DNA from: Thermoflexibacter ruber
GTDB taxonomy: Bacteria > Bacteroidota > Bacteroidia > Cytophagales > Thermoflexibacteraceae
Length of the DNA: 64,000 nt
Direction of reading: 5' to 3'
NCBI RefSeq assembly: GCF_900113045.1
Contig: NZ_FONY01000007.1
Span: 4,755 to 68,754 of the forward strand
The notes beneath the pieces are model-generated. The model was not told the DNA's origin and did not search any database. It saw nothing but the letters and a program-made list of their open reading frames with translations. Positions 27,758 through 37,200 of this stretch are shown here, one piece after another; position 1 is the first letter of the stretch, and the number at the start of each line of letters is the position of its first letter. The position numbers and the translations under genes are program-made.

Positions 27758-28996
27758 ATGATAGTTACTTTTTATTCATATAAAGGCGGCGTAGGGCGTA
27801 CCCAACTCATGGCAAATCTTGCCGCTTATCTGTGCTATCAAAAAGATAAGAAAATTTTGCTGATAGATTGGGACTTAGAGGCGCCTGGTGTGCATTTTTA
27901 TTTTAAAAAAAGTAATGAGGACATTACAGGCAAAGGACTTTTAGAAGTTTTCCAAGATTACTGCAAAGTAGTTCGTAGTGCAGAAAACCTGCAACATTTG
28001 ACAATAGAAGACTTCCCTAAGTTTACTCAGGAAAATATTATAAGTATGGTAGATGCTTCCTTACTCCCTCCAAATGAAAAGCAAGAATTGAGGACAGGCA
28101 AAATTGACCTCATTCCCGCAGGGAGATACATCGAAGCTGAGGAATACAAGCGAAACGTCATAGACTTTGATTGGTATGAGTTTTACGAAACTTTGGACGG
28201 TAAGCGATACATGGAGTACATCAAAAAAGAGTTGAAAAACTTGGATTATGACTACATATTCATAGACAGCCGTACAGGACTAAGCGACTACTCCAATATT
28301 TGCAATATCCAACTACCTGAAGTGAATGTTTTAGTTATCGCTCCTACTCACCAAAATTTAGAAGGTTGCTTGCAAGTTGCCAAAAATATAGTCAATTCTC
28401 CTTATGTAACAAGTGGAAAGTTTCGCAAGGGCATTGTTTTACCTGTGTTGTCAAGAGTAGAAGTAGAGTCCCCTGATTTTGAGCCTTTTTTCTATGCTTA
28501 CCAAGAGAAATATAGTTTTTTGATAGAAAATCTACGTAATCAATTTAATGATAATCAAAAAATAAGCGATGAAATCCGTTTGAGAGCATCCTCGTATTTT
28601 AGTGACAGTTTGTTAGGGTACAATAAATTTATAGCGATTGGGGAGAATGTCCTTTTTTCTGAAAGGCAAGGTATGATAAGAGGATTAGGAGAAAGTTATT
28701 TGTTTATTGCAGAGTTTATTAGGGTTTTTAATGAAAAAGATAGTAAACAGAATGGCGATGGGAATTATGATATAATTATGCTTTTAGAGTTATTGGAAAG
28801 CGGAAACTTTATTCAACTTTTCGAGGAGTTGGACAGAAAAGGCATTAAAGACCTACAATATCATGCCTTAAAAAGGGAATTTATTACTCAAGGAGAAAAG
28901 TCAAGCGATTTTATCGAGAGGCTGAGAGTGTTTATCAGCAATCTCTCGTTGGCTACTCCGCTCAGTCAAAAATCCTCTTTTAGTGCAAACGCATAA
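27758..28996 (+). CDS. KGGVGR-type ParA-like ATPase with effector-associated domain
   Basis: The chosen ATG 27758 gives 412 residues that begin directly with the first strand and deviant Walker A YSYKGGVGRTQ (7-17); an in-frame upstream start at 27683 would overlap the preceding gene. DWDLEAPG (37-44) is the switch/Walker A' segment and YIFIDSRTGLSD (166-177) the Walker B region. The Arg after GGVG replaces the Lys/Ser context of ordinary ParA/MinD proteins, a variant known as KGGVGR-motif ATPases and found with effector proteins. Residues 338-396 repeat the helical effector-associated domain of the CHAT protein (EELDRKGIKDLQYHALKREF against EELDKKGIKDFQYNRFKKEF). It probably controls the CHAT effector by homotypic contact. 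Confidence 0.88.
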   Translation: MIVTFYSYKGGVGRTQLMANLAAYLCYQKDKKILLIDWDLEAPGVHFYFKKSNEDITGKGLLEVFQDYCKVVRSAENLQHLTIEDFPKFTQENIISMVDASLLPPNEKQELRTGKIDLIPAGRYIEAEEYKRNVIDFDWYEFYETLDGKRYMEYIKKELKNLDYDYIFIDSRTGLSDYSNICNIQLPEVNVLVIAPTHQNLEGCLQVAKNIVNSPYVTSGKFRKGIVLPVLSRVEVESPDFEPFFYAYQEKYSFLIENLRNQFNDNQKISDEIRLRASSYFSDSLLGYNKFIAIGENVLFSERQGMIRGLGESYLFIAEFIRVFNEKDSKQNGDGNYDIIMLLELLESGNFIQLFEELDRKGIKDLQYHALKREFITQGEKSSDFIERLRVFISNLSLATPLSQKSSFSANA

Positions 28997-29012
28997 TTTA
29001 GATTTGTTTTCC

Positions 29013-29020
29013 TAACTTTG
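29013..29020 (+). promoter_or_regulatory. -7 promoter box of the metal permease gene
   Basis: TAACTTTG fits TAnnTTTG and ends 20 bases before the ATG at 29041. It suggests the permease genes are read separately from the CHAT cassette. Confidence 0.5.
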
Positions 29021-29040
29021 CCAAAGCTATTTTTTACTTT

Positions 29041-29958
29041 ATGGTCGATTTCTGGATAATACTGAGTGGCTCTTTGGTGGCTATTTGCTGTAGCTTGCTT
29101 GGCTGTTTCCTCATTTTGAGGAAAATGGCAATGGTCAGTGATGCGATTTCTCACAGCATCTTGCCCGGGATAGTCTTTGCTTTTTTACTTACAGGCACGC
29201 GAGAAACCTTTACTATGCTCATCGGGGCGGGTGCTTTAGGACTTTTTACTACTTTTCTCATAGAGTTTTTTCACCAAAGAATAAAACTACAAACCGATGC
29301 CTCGATAGGGGTAACTTTTACTACGCTGTTTGCCTTAGGAGTAATTTTGATTTCTGCCTATGCAGGGCAGATTGACTTAGACCAAGACTGTGTACTTTAT
29401 GGCGAAATCGCCTATACGCCCATAGACGTATGGATAGTAGGGGAAAATACCAACTTAGGACCCAGAGTGGTCTGGATTATGGGCATGGTGTTGCTCTTAG
29501 TTTTGGGATTTATCTTTTTCTTTTACAAGGAGTTAATAATTACTACTTTTGACCCTGCCTTTGCTGCCGCTTGTGGTATCAATGTAAGTCTTTGGCACTA
29601 CCTACTCATGGGTGCAGTTTCCCTCACTACCGTAGCTTCTTTTGAAGCGGTAGGGGCTATTTTGGTCGTAGGCTTTTTGATAGTACCGCCTGCGACTGCT
29701 TATCTTTTGACTACTGACCTGAAAAAAATGCTTTTACTTGCTGCCTTGATAGGTACGCTCACCGCCTTGATAGGGTACTATGTGGCAGTTTGGTTAGATG
29801 GCTCTATTGCAGGAGCGATGGCAAGCGTGGCAGGTTTGCTATTTTTACTTACTTTTGCATGGGTAAAATGGAAAAAGTCCCACATTTTTGAGAGATTTTC
29901 CTTAGATTCAACACAAAATTTGGTAAATTCACCTCCACAAACTAAAAGTAACTTATGA
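29041..29958 (+). CDS. metal ABC transporter permease (ZnuB/MntB family)
   Basis: The 305-residue membrane protein is an ABC-3 type permease for Zn, Mn or Fe uptake. It has the family opening SLVAICCSLLGCFLILRKMAMVSDAISHSILPG, about eight hydrophobic segments and the coupling region TFDPAFAAACGINVSLWHYLLMG, followed by SFEAVGAILVVGFLIVPPATAYLLT. The ATPase and binding protein are not encoded next to it, and the conflict cassette lies directly upstream, so the transporter may have been split. It overlaps the DUF4286 gene by four bases (ATGA). Confidence 0.92.
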   Translation: MVDFWIILSGSLVAICCSLLGCFLILRKMAMVSDAISHSILPGIVFAFLLTGTRETFTMLIGAGALGLFTTFLIEFFHQRIKLQTDASIGVTFTTLFALGVILISAYAGQIDLDQDCVLYGEIAYTPIDVWIVGENTNLGPRVVWIMGMVLLLVLGFIFFFYKELIITTFDPAFAAACGINVSLWHYLLMGAVSLTTVASFEAVGAILVVGFLIVPPATAYLLTTDLKKMLLLAALIGTLTALIGYYVAVWLDGSIAGAMASVAGLLFLLTFAWVKWKKSHIFERFSLDSTQNLVNSPPQTKSNL

Positions 29959-30263
29959 TTTTATACAACGTAACCATTAATATAGAGGACGATGCACATG
30001 ACCGTTGGCTTAGGTGGATGCAAGAGGTGCATATTCCCGATGTAATGCAGACGGGTATTTTTTCTCACTTCCGCTTTTTCAAATTGCTTACTGCCGCTCA
30101 GGACAATACAGGTACAAACTATGCGGTGCAGTATTTTTGCGAAAACATGGAAAAATTCCAAGAATACGAAGCCAAATACGCAAGTGCCTTGAGGGCAGAG
30201 GTGGAGAAAAACTTTGCAGGCAAATACTACGCATTTAGGTCTTTGTTGGAGGAAGTTTCATAA
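29955..30263 (+). CDS. DUF4286 family protein
   Basis: The 102-residue cytoplasmic protein matches the DUF4286 layout: an opening strand ILYNVTINIEDDAHDRWLRWMQEVHIPDVM, then TNYAVQYFCENMEKFQEYEAKYA and a short C-terminal helix. The fold is probably a ferredoxin-like dimer; the function is not known. The ATGA overlap with the permease gene and the five-base gap to the next gene point to translational coupling in one operon. Confidence 0.85.
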   Translation: MILYNVTINIEDDAHDRWLRWMQEVHIPDVMQTGIFSHFRFFKLLTAAQDNTGTNYAVQYFCENMEKFQEYEAKYASALRAEVEKNFAGKYYAFRSLLEEVS

Positions 30264-30268
30264 AGTTC

Positions 30269-31153
30269 ATGTTTACTCCTGCCCCTATACAAGAAATAAA
30301 AGATGAATTACTTGAAAAACATCAAGTTAGGCTTTTAGTAAAAAGGGAAGACCTCATACACCCACTCATCAAAGGTAATAAGTGGTACAAGCTCAAATAC
30401 AACTTAGAAAATGCTCGTAAACAAGGATTTACAAAAATACTTACCTTTGGTGGAGCATTTTCCAATCATATTTATGCTACTGCTTCGGCAGGGTATTTAT
30501 TAGGCTTCCAAAGCATTGGTATTATCAGAGGAGAGGAACATTTGCCTTTAAATCCTGTGTTAAGCCATGCTGTCAGTTGTGGCATGGAGATTAGCTACTT
30601 AGACAGAGCCACTTACAGAAAAAAAAATGAAGCGCAAATCATCAATCACCTCAAAGAAAAATTTGGAGATTTTTATCTTGTCCCTGAGGGTGGCACCAAC
30701 CCTTGGGCAGTCAAAGGGACAGAGGAAATACTAAAAAATGTCGATGTTGCATATAATTACGTTTGTTGTGCTTGTGGTACAGGGGGGACTTTAGCAGGTT
30801 TGGTAGCGGGAGCGTCTGACGATGTTCAGAAAATAGGTTTTGCCGTTTTAAAAGGAGATTTTTTGCAAAAAGACGTTGAAAACCTGCTCCAAGAAGCCAT
30901 CAAACAACAACTCATAGTAGATAAACTCTACCTCAATTGGCACGTAAACAACGACTATCACTTTGGAGGTTATGCAAAAGTTACTACTGTCTTACAAGAT
31001 TTTGTCAAAGATTTTTCTCAAAAATACCCAATCTCCATAGAGCCAATTTATACAGGAAAGCTATTTTATGGCATTTTCGACCTCATCAGTAAAGGCTTTT
31101 TCCAAAAAAATAGCACTGTTTTAGCGATTCACTCGGGAGGAGTGTATAGTTAG
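30269..31153 (+). CDS. PLP enzyme, ACC deaminase / D-cysteine desulfhydrase family
   Basis: The 294-residue enzyme belongs to fold-type II PLP enzymes. The presumed cofactor lysine is Lys38 in HPLIKGNKWYKL; the substrate and phosphate-contact segments TFGGAFSNHIYATASAG and CACGTGGTLAGLVAG follow. Members are annotated as 1-aminocyclopropane-1-carboxylate deaminase or D-cysteine desulfhydrase; in Bacteroidota the short form is usually of unproved substrate. Desulfhydration of D-cysteine or a related amino acid is more likely than ACC deamination in this setting, but the sequence does not settle it. It is the third gene of the operon with the permease. Confidence 0.88.
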   Translation: MFTPAPIQEIKDELLEKHQVRLLVKREDLIHPLIKGNKWYKLKYNLENARKQGFTKILTFGGAFSNHIYATASAGYLLGFQSIGIIRGEEHLPLNPVLSHAVSCGMEISYLDRATYRKKNEAQIINHLKEKFGDFYLVPEGGTNPWAVKGTEEILKNVDVAYNYVCCACGTGGTLAGLVAGASDDVQKIGFAVLKGDFLQKDVENLLQEAIKQQLIVDKLYLNWHVNNDYHFGGYAKVTTVLQDFVKDFSQKYPISIEPIYTGKLFYGIFDLISKGFFQKNSTVLAIHSGGVYS

Positions 31154-31251
31154 GAACATGAGTTTATAATCCTATCATTGAGTCTTAAATTTTGTAAGAC
31201 AATCGAAGGTCAAGCAATCGGCACAATATTATTTTTTTAATAAGAGGTTTT

Positions 31252-31578
31252 TCAAGAATAAACATGATATACACTGCCCTTCTCTGCACTATCAATCGTA
31301 AGAATTAATTGAGGAACGAGTGGTTTTATATATTCCCACTTCAGTAGTTTAGGATATATTACTATTAGAGCCATGGGTAAATTACTAATTTTCTGTTGAT
31401 ATTCCAAGTTTTTATCTGCGGTGATGAGAATATCAAAGTTTTGAGCAACAGCATCATTTACCAATTGCCTATCCTCTATACCACTCCAACCTAATTCTTG
31501 AATTGTATAGACTTGATAAGCAGTAAGTTCTCTTTTAAGTGGTCTGGGAATATTCTCGTCTAAAAGTAAAGTTTTCAC
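31252..31578 (-). CDS. DUF5615 PIN-like toxin
   Basis: The 108-residue protein has the PIN-like features of the DUF5615/COG5573 family: D7-E8-N9 in LLLDENIPRPL, Asp49 and Asp55 in FDILITADKNL, and a DRQL segment near 36. These acidic residues fit an RNase metal site. It starts with GTG inside the end of the DUF433 gene, a 44-base overlap that fits a translation-coupled toxin-antitoxin pair. This family pairing is a predicted VapBC-like system; toxicity is inferred, not shown. Confidence 0.88.
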   Translation of the reverse strand: MKTLLLDENIPRPLKRELTAYQVYTIQELGWSGIEDRQLVNDAVAQNFDILITADKNLEYQQKISNLPMALIVIYPKLLKWEYIKPLVPQLILTIDSAEKGSVYHVYS

Positions 31579-31804
31579 GTAAAATAAATTTAGAATTAGC
31601 TAACAAGATTTCCTGTGCCATAGTAATGACTTTCATTGCTTGCTCTTTACTCACTGTAGGGAAATCATTAATAAAAGCATCAATAGTTTCTCCTGTAAGC
31701 ACATAGTCAAATAAACTATATATTGGCACTCTTGTTCCTGCAAATACAGGCACACCACTCATTACATTGGGGTTAATACTAATCACTTGCTCTTGCATAA
31801 GCAT
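31535..31804 (-). CDS. DUF433 antitoxin
   Basis: The small protein is a DUF433 (COG2442) winged-helix antitoxin with the typical segments SINPNVMSGVPVFAGTRVPIYSLFDYVLTGETIDAFINDFPTV region and a C-terminal toxin-binding helix. I begin it at ATG 31804 (89 residues); a TTG at 31819 and an ATG at 31798 are alternatives. It lies upstream of and overlaps the toxin gene, the usual order in which the antitoxin is made first and represses the pair. Confidence 0.88.
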   Translation of the reverse strand: MLMQEQVISINPNVMSGVPVFAGTRVPIYSLFDYVLTGETIDAFINDFPTVSKEQAMKVITMAQEILLANSKFILRENFTFRREYSQTT

Positions 31805-31883
31805 TATTTTTTTGTCCAAAAATATAAAAAAAATCGTAAACTTATCTTATAGAACAATTTACTTTTTTTGATAATTCCTAATT

Positions 31884-31891
31884 TATCTTTG
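31884..31891 (+). promoter_or_regulatory. -7 promoter box before the GNAT gene
   Basis: TATCTTTG fits TAnnTTTG, about 92 bases before the ATG at 31983. Confidence 0.4.
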
Positions 31892-31982
31892 GGTAAATCA
31901 AAAATTGCAAATCTTGTCTAACTGGAGAAAAGTTGTATTTTTACACCTCAAAATTTTTAGCAAACCATTTACTTGAACAAAT

Positions 31983-32474
31983 ATGGAATACACGATTCGT
32001 AGGGGAGAGCCAAAAGACCTCACCGCCGCCTTCCAACTCATCATGGAATTAGCGATTTATGAAAAAGGAGAACACAATGTAAGCAATACTCCAGAAAAAA
32101 TGCTCGAGGACGGATTTGGGCAAAATCCTGTATTTGAGTTTTTTGTGGTAGAAACTACGACAGAAAAGCCTGAAATTGTAGGCATGGCTTTGACTTACGT
32201 GCGCTATTCTACTTGGCGGGGGAAATGCCTTTGGTTAGAGGATTTGATAGTTACCGAATCGCATCGCCAAAAAGGCTTGGGAAAGCTACTCTTAGATGTA
32301 GTCATCAAAAGAGCAGTGGAAACCAATATGGCTGTGGTCATTTGGCAGGTATTGGATTGGAATACGCCAGCGATTAATTTTTACAAAAAATGCGGAGCAG
32401 TCTTAGAACCTGAGTGGATTAACTGCACGATTTACCCTGAAAAACTCCAGACTTGGCAGTATGGAAATTTTTAG
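31983..32474 (+). CDS. GNAT family N-acetyltransferase, diamine-type
   Basis: The 163-residue protein is a single GNAT domain that transfers acetyl from acetyl-CoA to an amine. It has the acetyl-CoA loop HRQKGLGKLLLDVV preceded by the acceptor strand WLEDLIVTESH, and the late motif TPAINFYKKCGAVLEPEWINCTIY. This last part, the opening RRGEPKDLTAAFQLI and the length resemble spermidine/spermine and thialysine acetyltransferases, so a polyamine-like substrate is possible. It has its own promoter-like box and stands alone. Confidence 0.88.
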   Translation: MEYTIRRGEPKDLTAAFQLIMELAIYEKGEHNVSNTPEKMLEDGFGQNPVFEFFVVETTTEKPEIVGMALTYVRYSTWRGKCLWLEDLIVTESHRQKGLGKLLLDVVIKRAVETNMAVVIWQVLDWNTPAINFYKKCGAVLEPEWINCTIYPEKLQTWQYGNF

Positions 32475-32533
32475 GCATGAGGAAAATTTTAAGATTTTAA
32501 ACTAAATTTTAGCAAAGCACCGATATTAATACC

Positions 32534-32541
32534 TAATTTTG
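32534..32541 (+). promoter_or_regulatory. -7 promoter box before the transketolase C gene
   Basis: TAATTTTG fits TAnnTTTG and ends 63 bases before the ATG at 32605. Confidence 0.45.
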
Positions 32542-32604
32542 TACGGAAAACCGAATTAGACATTTAGACAAACAAATTATCTTTCACAAAACATTCACTA
32601 ATCA

Positions 32605-33564
32605 ATGAAAAAGTACACTTTCACAGAAAAAAAAGATACTCGCTCTGGCTTTGGCGTTGGCTTATTGGAAGTAGGAAGAAAAAATCCTAATGTAGTGGCA
32701 CTTTGTGCTGACCTCACTGGCTCGCTAAAGATGGGCGATTTCAAAAAGGAATTTCCTGAAAGATTTTTCCAAGTAGGTATCGCTGAGGCAAATATGATGG
32801 GCATAGCGGCGGGCATGACGATAGGAGGGAAAATTCCTTATACAGGCACTTTTGCCAATTTTTCTACGGGCAGGGTTTACGACCAGATTCGCCAATCTAT
32901 TGCCTACTCAGGTAAAAATGTGAAAATTTGTGCTTCTCATGCAGGCGTAACTTTGGGAGAGGACGGTGCTACTCACCAAATTTTAGAAGACTTAGGCATG
33001 ATGAAAATGTTGCCCAATATGACGGTCATTAATACTTGCGATTTCAACCAAACTAAGGCGGCGACTATAGCGATTGCTGACTACGAGGGACCTGTTTACC
33101 TACGTTTTGGCAGACCTGTAGTCCCTATTTTTACCCCAGCCGACCAAGTATTTGAAATAGGCAAGGCAGTAAATCTGAACGAAGGTAAAGACGTAAGCAT
33201 CTTCTGCACAGGGCATTTGGTTTGGGAATCTATCCTTGCAGGGGAAATATTAGCCGAGCAGGGCATAGACGCAGAAATTATCAATATTCATACTATCAAG
33301 CCTTTAGATGAAAAAGCGATTTTGGATTCTGTGCTAAAAACAGGCTATGCGGTAAGTGCAGAAGAACACCAACTTAATGGAGGTTTGGGAGATAGCATTG
33401 CACAGGTGCTGTCTAGGAACTTGCCAAGACCTTTGGAAATGGTAGGCGTAAAAGATACTTTTGGAGAAAGCGGTACCCCTGAGGAACTCATGGAAAAGTA
33501 TGGATTGAAAGCTAAACACATAGTAGAAGCAGTGCATAGAGTTCTTCAGAGAAAAAATAAATAA
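32605..33564 (+). CDS. transketolase, C-terminal subunit
   Basis: The 319-residue protein corresponds to the second half of transketolase: a pyrimidine-binding domain with the catalytic Glu61 in FFQVGIAEANMMGIAAGM, and the C-terminal domain with GEDGATHQ, DVSIFCTGHLVWES and SAEEHQLNGGLGDSIAQ. In many Bacteroidota transketolase is split into N- and C-terminal genes that form one enzyme, using thiamine diphosphate to move two-carbon units in the pentose phosphate pathway. Here the N-terminal half is not adjacent, so it must be encoded outside the window. Confidence 0.92.
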   Translation: MKKYTFTEKKDTRSGFGVGLLEVGRKNPNVVALCADLTGSLKMGDFKKEFPERFFQVGIAEANMMGIAAGMTIGGKIPYTGTFANFSTGRVYDQIRQSIAYSGKNVKICASHAGVTLGEDGATHQILEDLGMMKMLPNMTVINTCDFNQTKAATIAIADYEGPVYLRFGRPVVPIFTPADQVFEIGKAVNLNEGKDVSIFCTGHLVWESILAGEILAEQGIDAEIINIHTIKPLDEKAILDSVLKTGYAVSAEEHQLNGGLGDSIAQVLSRNLPRPLEMVGVKDTFGESGTPEELMEKYGLKAKHIVEAVHRVLQRKNK

Positions 33565-33640
33565 AATCTATTGCAACGCCACGCTTATAGTTAGACGTAC
33601 TTAGAAAGTCAAACAAAGCTAATTAACCAAAGACGTTTTT

Positions 33641-34180
33641 ATGAAATATTACTTATTTTGTTTTACATGGCTCATCTTAGCAATTCATACGCAGGATTGG
33701 GTAAGTAGCCATCCTATAGGTATGAGTACTCCTGTTTCTTTTCCCTATGAAGCAAACTTGAAAATTCTTACCCCTACCAAAGGAGAAGTTTTGCGTTTGG
33801 AACAAAGCTATAAGATTACATGGGAAGCTAAGACAGGCGGAAATGTGCAGATAGACCTGTATAAAGCAGAAAAATTGGAAAGAACGATAGAGTTCTCTGC
33901 TTTGAGCGTGGCGGGTGCAAATAATGTTTTCACTTGGCAGATTCCTGCTGACATTGCCTTAGGAGATGATTACCAAATCATGATTTTTGATGTAAAAGAC
34001 AAAGAAAATGTTGCTAAAAGTGAGTTTTTTTCTATTCAGAAAAGCAAAAAACTCCCTAAGTGGGTGATTATTGCGGGTTCATTGGGCATAGTAGCCATCA
34101 TAGGTGCAGTAGTGTTGATTTTAGGTCGTCCTAAGACTTCTCGTCTGCCTGACCCTCCCAATCCAGATGAGGGCGGGTAG
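33641..34180 (+). CDS. single Kre9/KNH-like domain, membrane-anchored protein
   Basis: The 179-residue protein has an N-terminal signal, one Ig-like Kre9/KNH-type domain (residues 40-130: LKILTPTKGEVL, YKITWEA, VQIDLYK, FTWQIPADIALGDDYQIMIFD), a membrane helix at about 145-165 and a short Pro-rich tail. The domain is the same kind that repeats nine times in the next gene, 65 bases downstream. It may be the membrane partner or an anchor of that secreted protein; this is inferred from similarity and gene order only. Confidence 0.8.
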   Translation: MKYYLFCFTWLILAIHTQDWVSSHPIGMSTPVSFPYEANLKILTPTKGEVLRLEQSYKITWEAKTGGNVQIDLYKAEKLERTIEFSALSVAGANNVFTWQIPADIALGDDYQIMIFDVKDKENVAKSEFFSIQKSKKLPKWVIIAGSLGIVAIIGAVVLILGRPKTSRLPDPPNPDEGG

Positions 34181-34245
34181 TAAACTACCTTACTTTAATC
34201 ATTTTGTCATCAAAAAATGTTGAAAATAACCTCCATAGCTGCATT

Positions 34246-37200
34246 ATGAAAAAGATATTCTTTACTCATTACATCATTTTATTGCTGTCTTTATTTGCTC
34301 ATCAGGTAGTTGCCCAAGCCCCTATTACTATTATCTCACCAAATGGGGGAGAAAGTTTGAGTGTAGGTTCTCCTTACAATATTTCTTGGAATTTCACACC
34401 AACTACCCCCGCCCAAGATGTATTTACTATAGAACTTCTTATAGGGAATACACCTTATAGCATCATTGCCAACAATGTAAGTGCCAACACTTTTACATGG
34501 AATGTCCCTAATACATTACCCGAGAGGAACGATTACAGAATTAGGGTAAGCCGTACCAACAACTCGGCAGTAAACGACCTTAGCGATGCGAATTTTTCTA
34601 TTTTGGGAGGTCGAGTCATTAGAATAAACACTCCTAACAACACCAGCGTACTGACCAGAGGCGCAAACTTCAATATTACTTGGTTGGCTACTTTTACCGA
34701 TAACTTCAAGATTGATTTATTGCAAAATGGTACAGTCCTAACTACTATTTCCAATGCAACTACGGGAAATCTATTTACATGGACAGTTCCTCTTATGATT
34801 TCAGTAGGCAATAATTATCAGATTAGGATTACCAGCATTGCAGACCCTTTTGTTTTTGCAGAAAGTAATTTATTTGTCATAGAGCAAAGTATTAGGCTTA
34901 CCTCGCCCAATGGCGGGCAGTCTTATGCCAAAGGAAGTTCGCAAACTATCACTTGGACAACAAGTTCTAACATTACTGCCGCTGAGAATGTGAAGATAGA
35001 CTTAGTAAGTAATGGGAATGTAGTGCAAACAATTCTTGCAAGTACGCCCAACACAGGCACGGCTAATTGGACGGTGCCTAATGTGGCAGATGGAGGCAAC
35101 TACAAAATTCGTATTTCTTTGGTTTCCAATGCCAATGTAATAGACGAGAGTGATGATACTTTTGCCATAGGAGTTTTTGTAAGGGTTACTTCGCCTACCA
35201 GAGGGCAAGTGTGGAATACAGGAAGTACTTATCAAGTAAGGTGGACAACCAATGTGCTTGCTCTTTTGAGAGTAGAACTGATATTGGCAGGAGCAGTAGT
35301 GAGAATCATAGGCAATAATATTCCCTCAAATACACAGAGTAGCATTGACTTTTCTGTGCCAAGCGATTTGAGTAATAATGACGGCTATACTGTACGCGTT
35401 ATTAGCTTGGCAGATGCCAATCAGCAGGGGAGCAGCGAACCTTTTGCGATTCTATCTCCACCCACTATTACTGTTACTGCCCCTCAAGGTGGAGAAACAT
35501 GGCAGAAAAAGAAAACGTATGACATTACTTGGCAAAGCGGCGTAGCTGGAAACGTAAGAATAGATTTGTTGAAAAACAATGTATTGACCCAAACTATTTC
35601 GAACAGTACACCCAATGCAAACAGGAAGTTTACTTGGGAAGTTCCTACCAATATCCCTTCTGCCAATGATTACAGGATAAGAGTTTCAAGTCTTTCGCTT
35701 ACTAATGTAATAGGGCAAAGCCAAGCTAACTTTACGATTGCCGATGCAGATTCTATACGCATCACCAACCCCACTGCAGGTTTAAATGCTGTCATAGGTA
35801 CGGAAGTAAATATTACTTGGACTACTAATTTTGGCGGGAACGTCATCATAGAGCTGCTAAGAAATGGGGTTTTCTTTACCACACTTACCAATAATACCCC
35901 TAACAATGGTAGATTTACTTGGACAGTGCCAGCTACTGTAAACGATATTCCTATAGAAACGGGTAATTTTTTCCGTATTCGTATTCGGACTGCGGATAAT
36001 GCTATTAGTGAAAACTCTCCTCTATTTTCTATTGTAGCTCCTTCTTTCCAAATTAGCTCTCCTAATGGAGGTGAGCAGTTGGTCAGAGGATTTACCTATC
36101 CTATCATTTGGCTTTCTAACGTGCAGGGAGGGGTAAAGATAGACCTTTACAACAATAATTTTACTTTTATTCGCACCCTTGCCCAAGAAGCCACAGGAGG
36201 GAGGTTTGAATGGACTGTACCTAATGACTTACCAGAGGGAAATATTTACTCCATACGCATCACCAGCCTCACTAATACTAACTTAATTACCAACAGTGCA
36301 GGCAACTTTACGATTTTGCAGGGCAGATTGCAAGTTACAGTTCCCATAGCGGCACAAACTTGGTATAGCAACGGCTTTACTTATAGGATAGACTGGACAA
36401 ATAATACGCAAAGACCTGTCAGGGTAGATTTACTTAGGGGCAGTACTGTAGTGCAAAATATTGCTGTTAATCTACTTGCCAACACGACTAACTTCACCCT
36501 GCCTGAACTGCCTGAGGGTACTGATTATAGGATAAGAGTAAGCAGTATGGAAAACCCTACACTTGTTTCGGAAAGTCCCTTAGTTAGAATTTTAAGACCC
36601 ACGATTACAGTAAACTTTCCAAGAGGAGGAGAATCATTGATTCAAGAGTTACGGCACCAAATACAGTGGACAAGCAATCTCCCTGCGGAAGAGTTGGTAA
36701 AGATTGACTTATACATTGGTGATATTTTTAATCGCGTCATTGCTTCTTCGGTGGAAAACAACGGAACTTTCTCTTGGAATATTGGTACTAATGTGCCAGT
36801 AGGCAGCAACTACCGCATTAGAGTAAGTGTAGCCAATGTACCCAATGTTTTTGGAACGAGTGCTTCCAATTTCAGTATCATCAGAGATAATATTCCTCCT
36901 GTAATTTCAGATGAGATATTTCCTGCCCTTTTTGATGCAAGTAGGGGTGATATTACCTCGATAGACCCTTCGTTTAATGTTACAGACAATTTGGGTACGG
37001 ACGGATTGACTGTTAATTGTATTTATCGTAGTATCAGTAATGCCCCTAATACGACTCAAGGCGGTTGGACTACGGTGAATGCCAGATTTGAGAATGGGAG
37101 ATATGCTGCCTCTATTCCCTACAATATTTTCCGAGGAGATATAGGCGTAGAGTATTACATTCAAGCAACTGATAGAGTCGGGAATACCACTACCAGCCCC

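Noticed and set aside
25682-29040. The CHAT cassette as part of a larger mobile island with att sites or insertion-sequence ends
   Set aside because: I found no integrase, transposase, tRNA gene or flanking direct repeats in the surrounding spacers.
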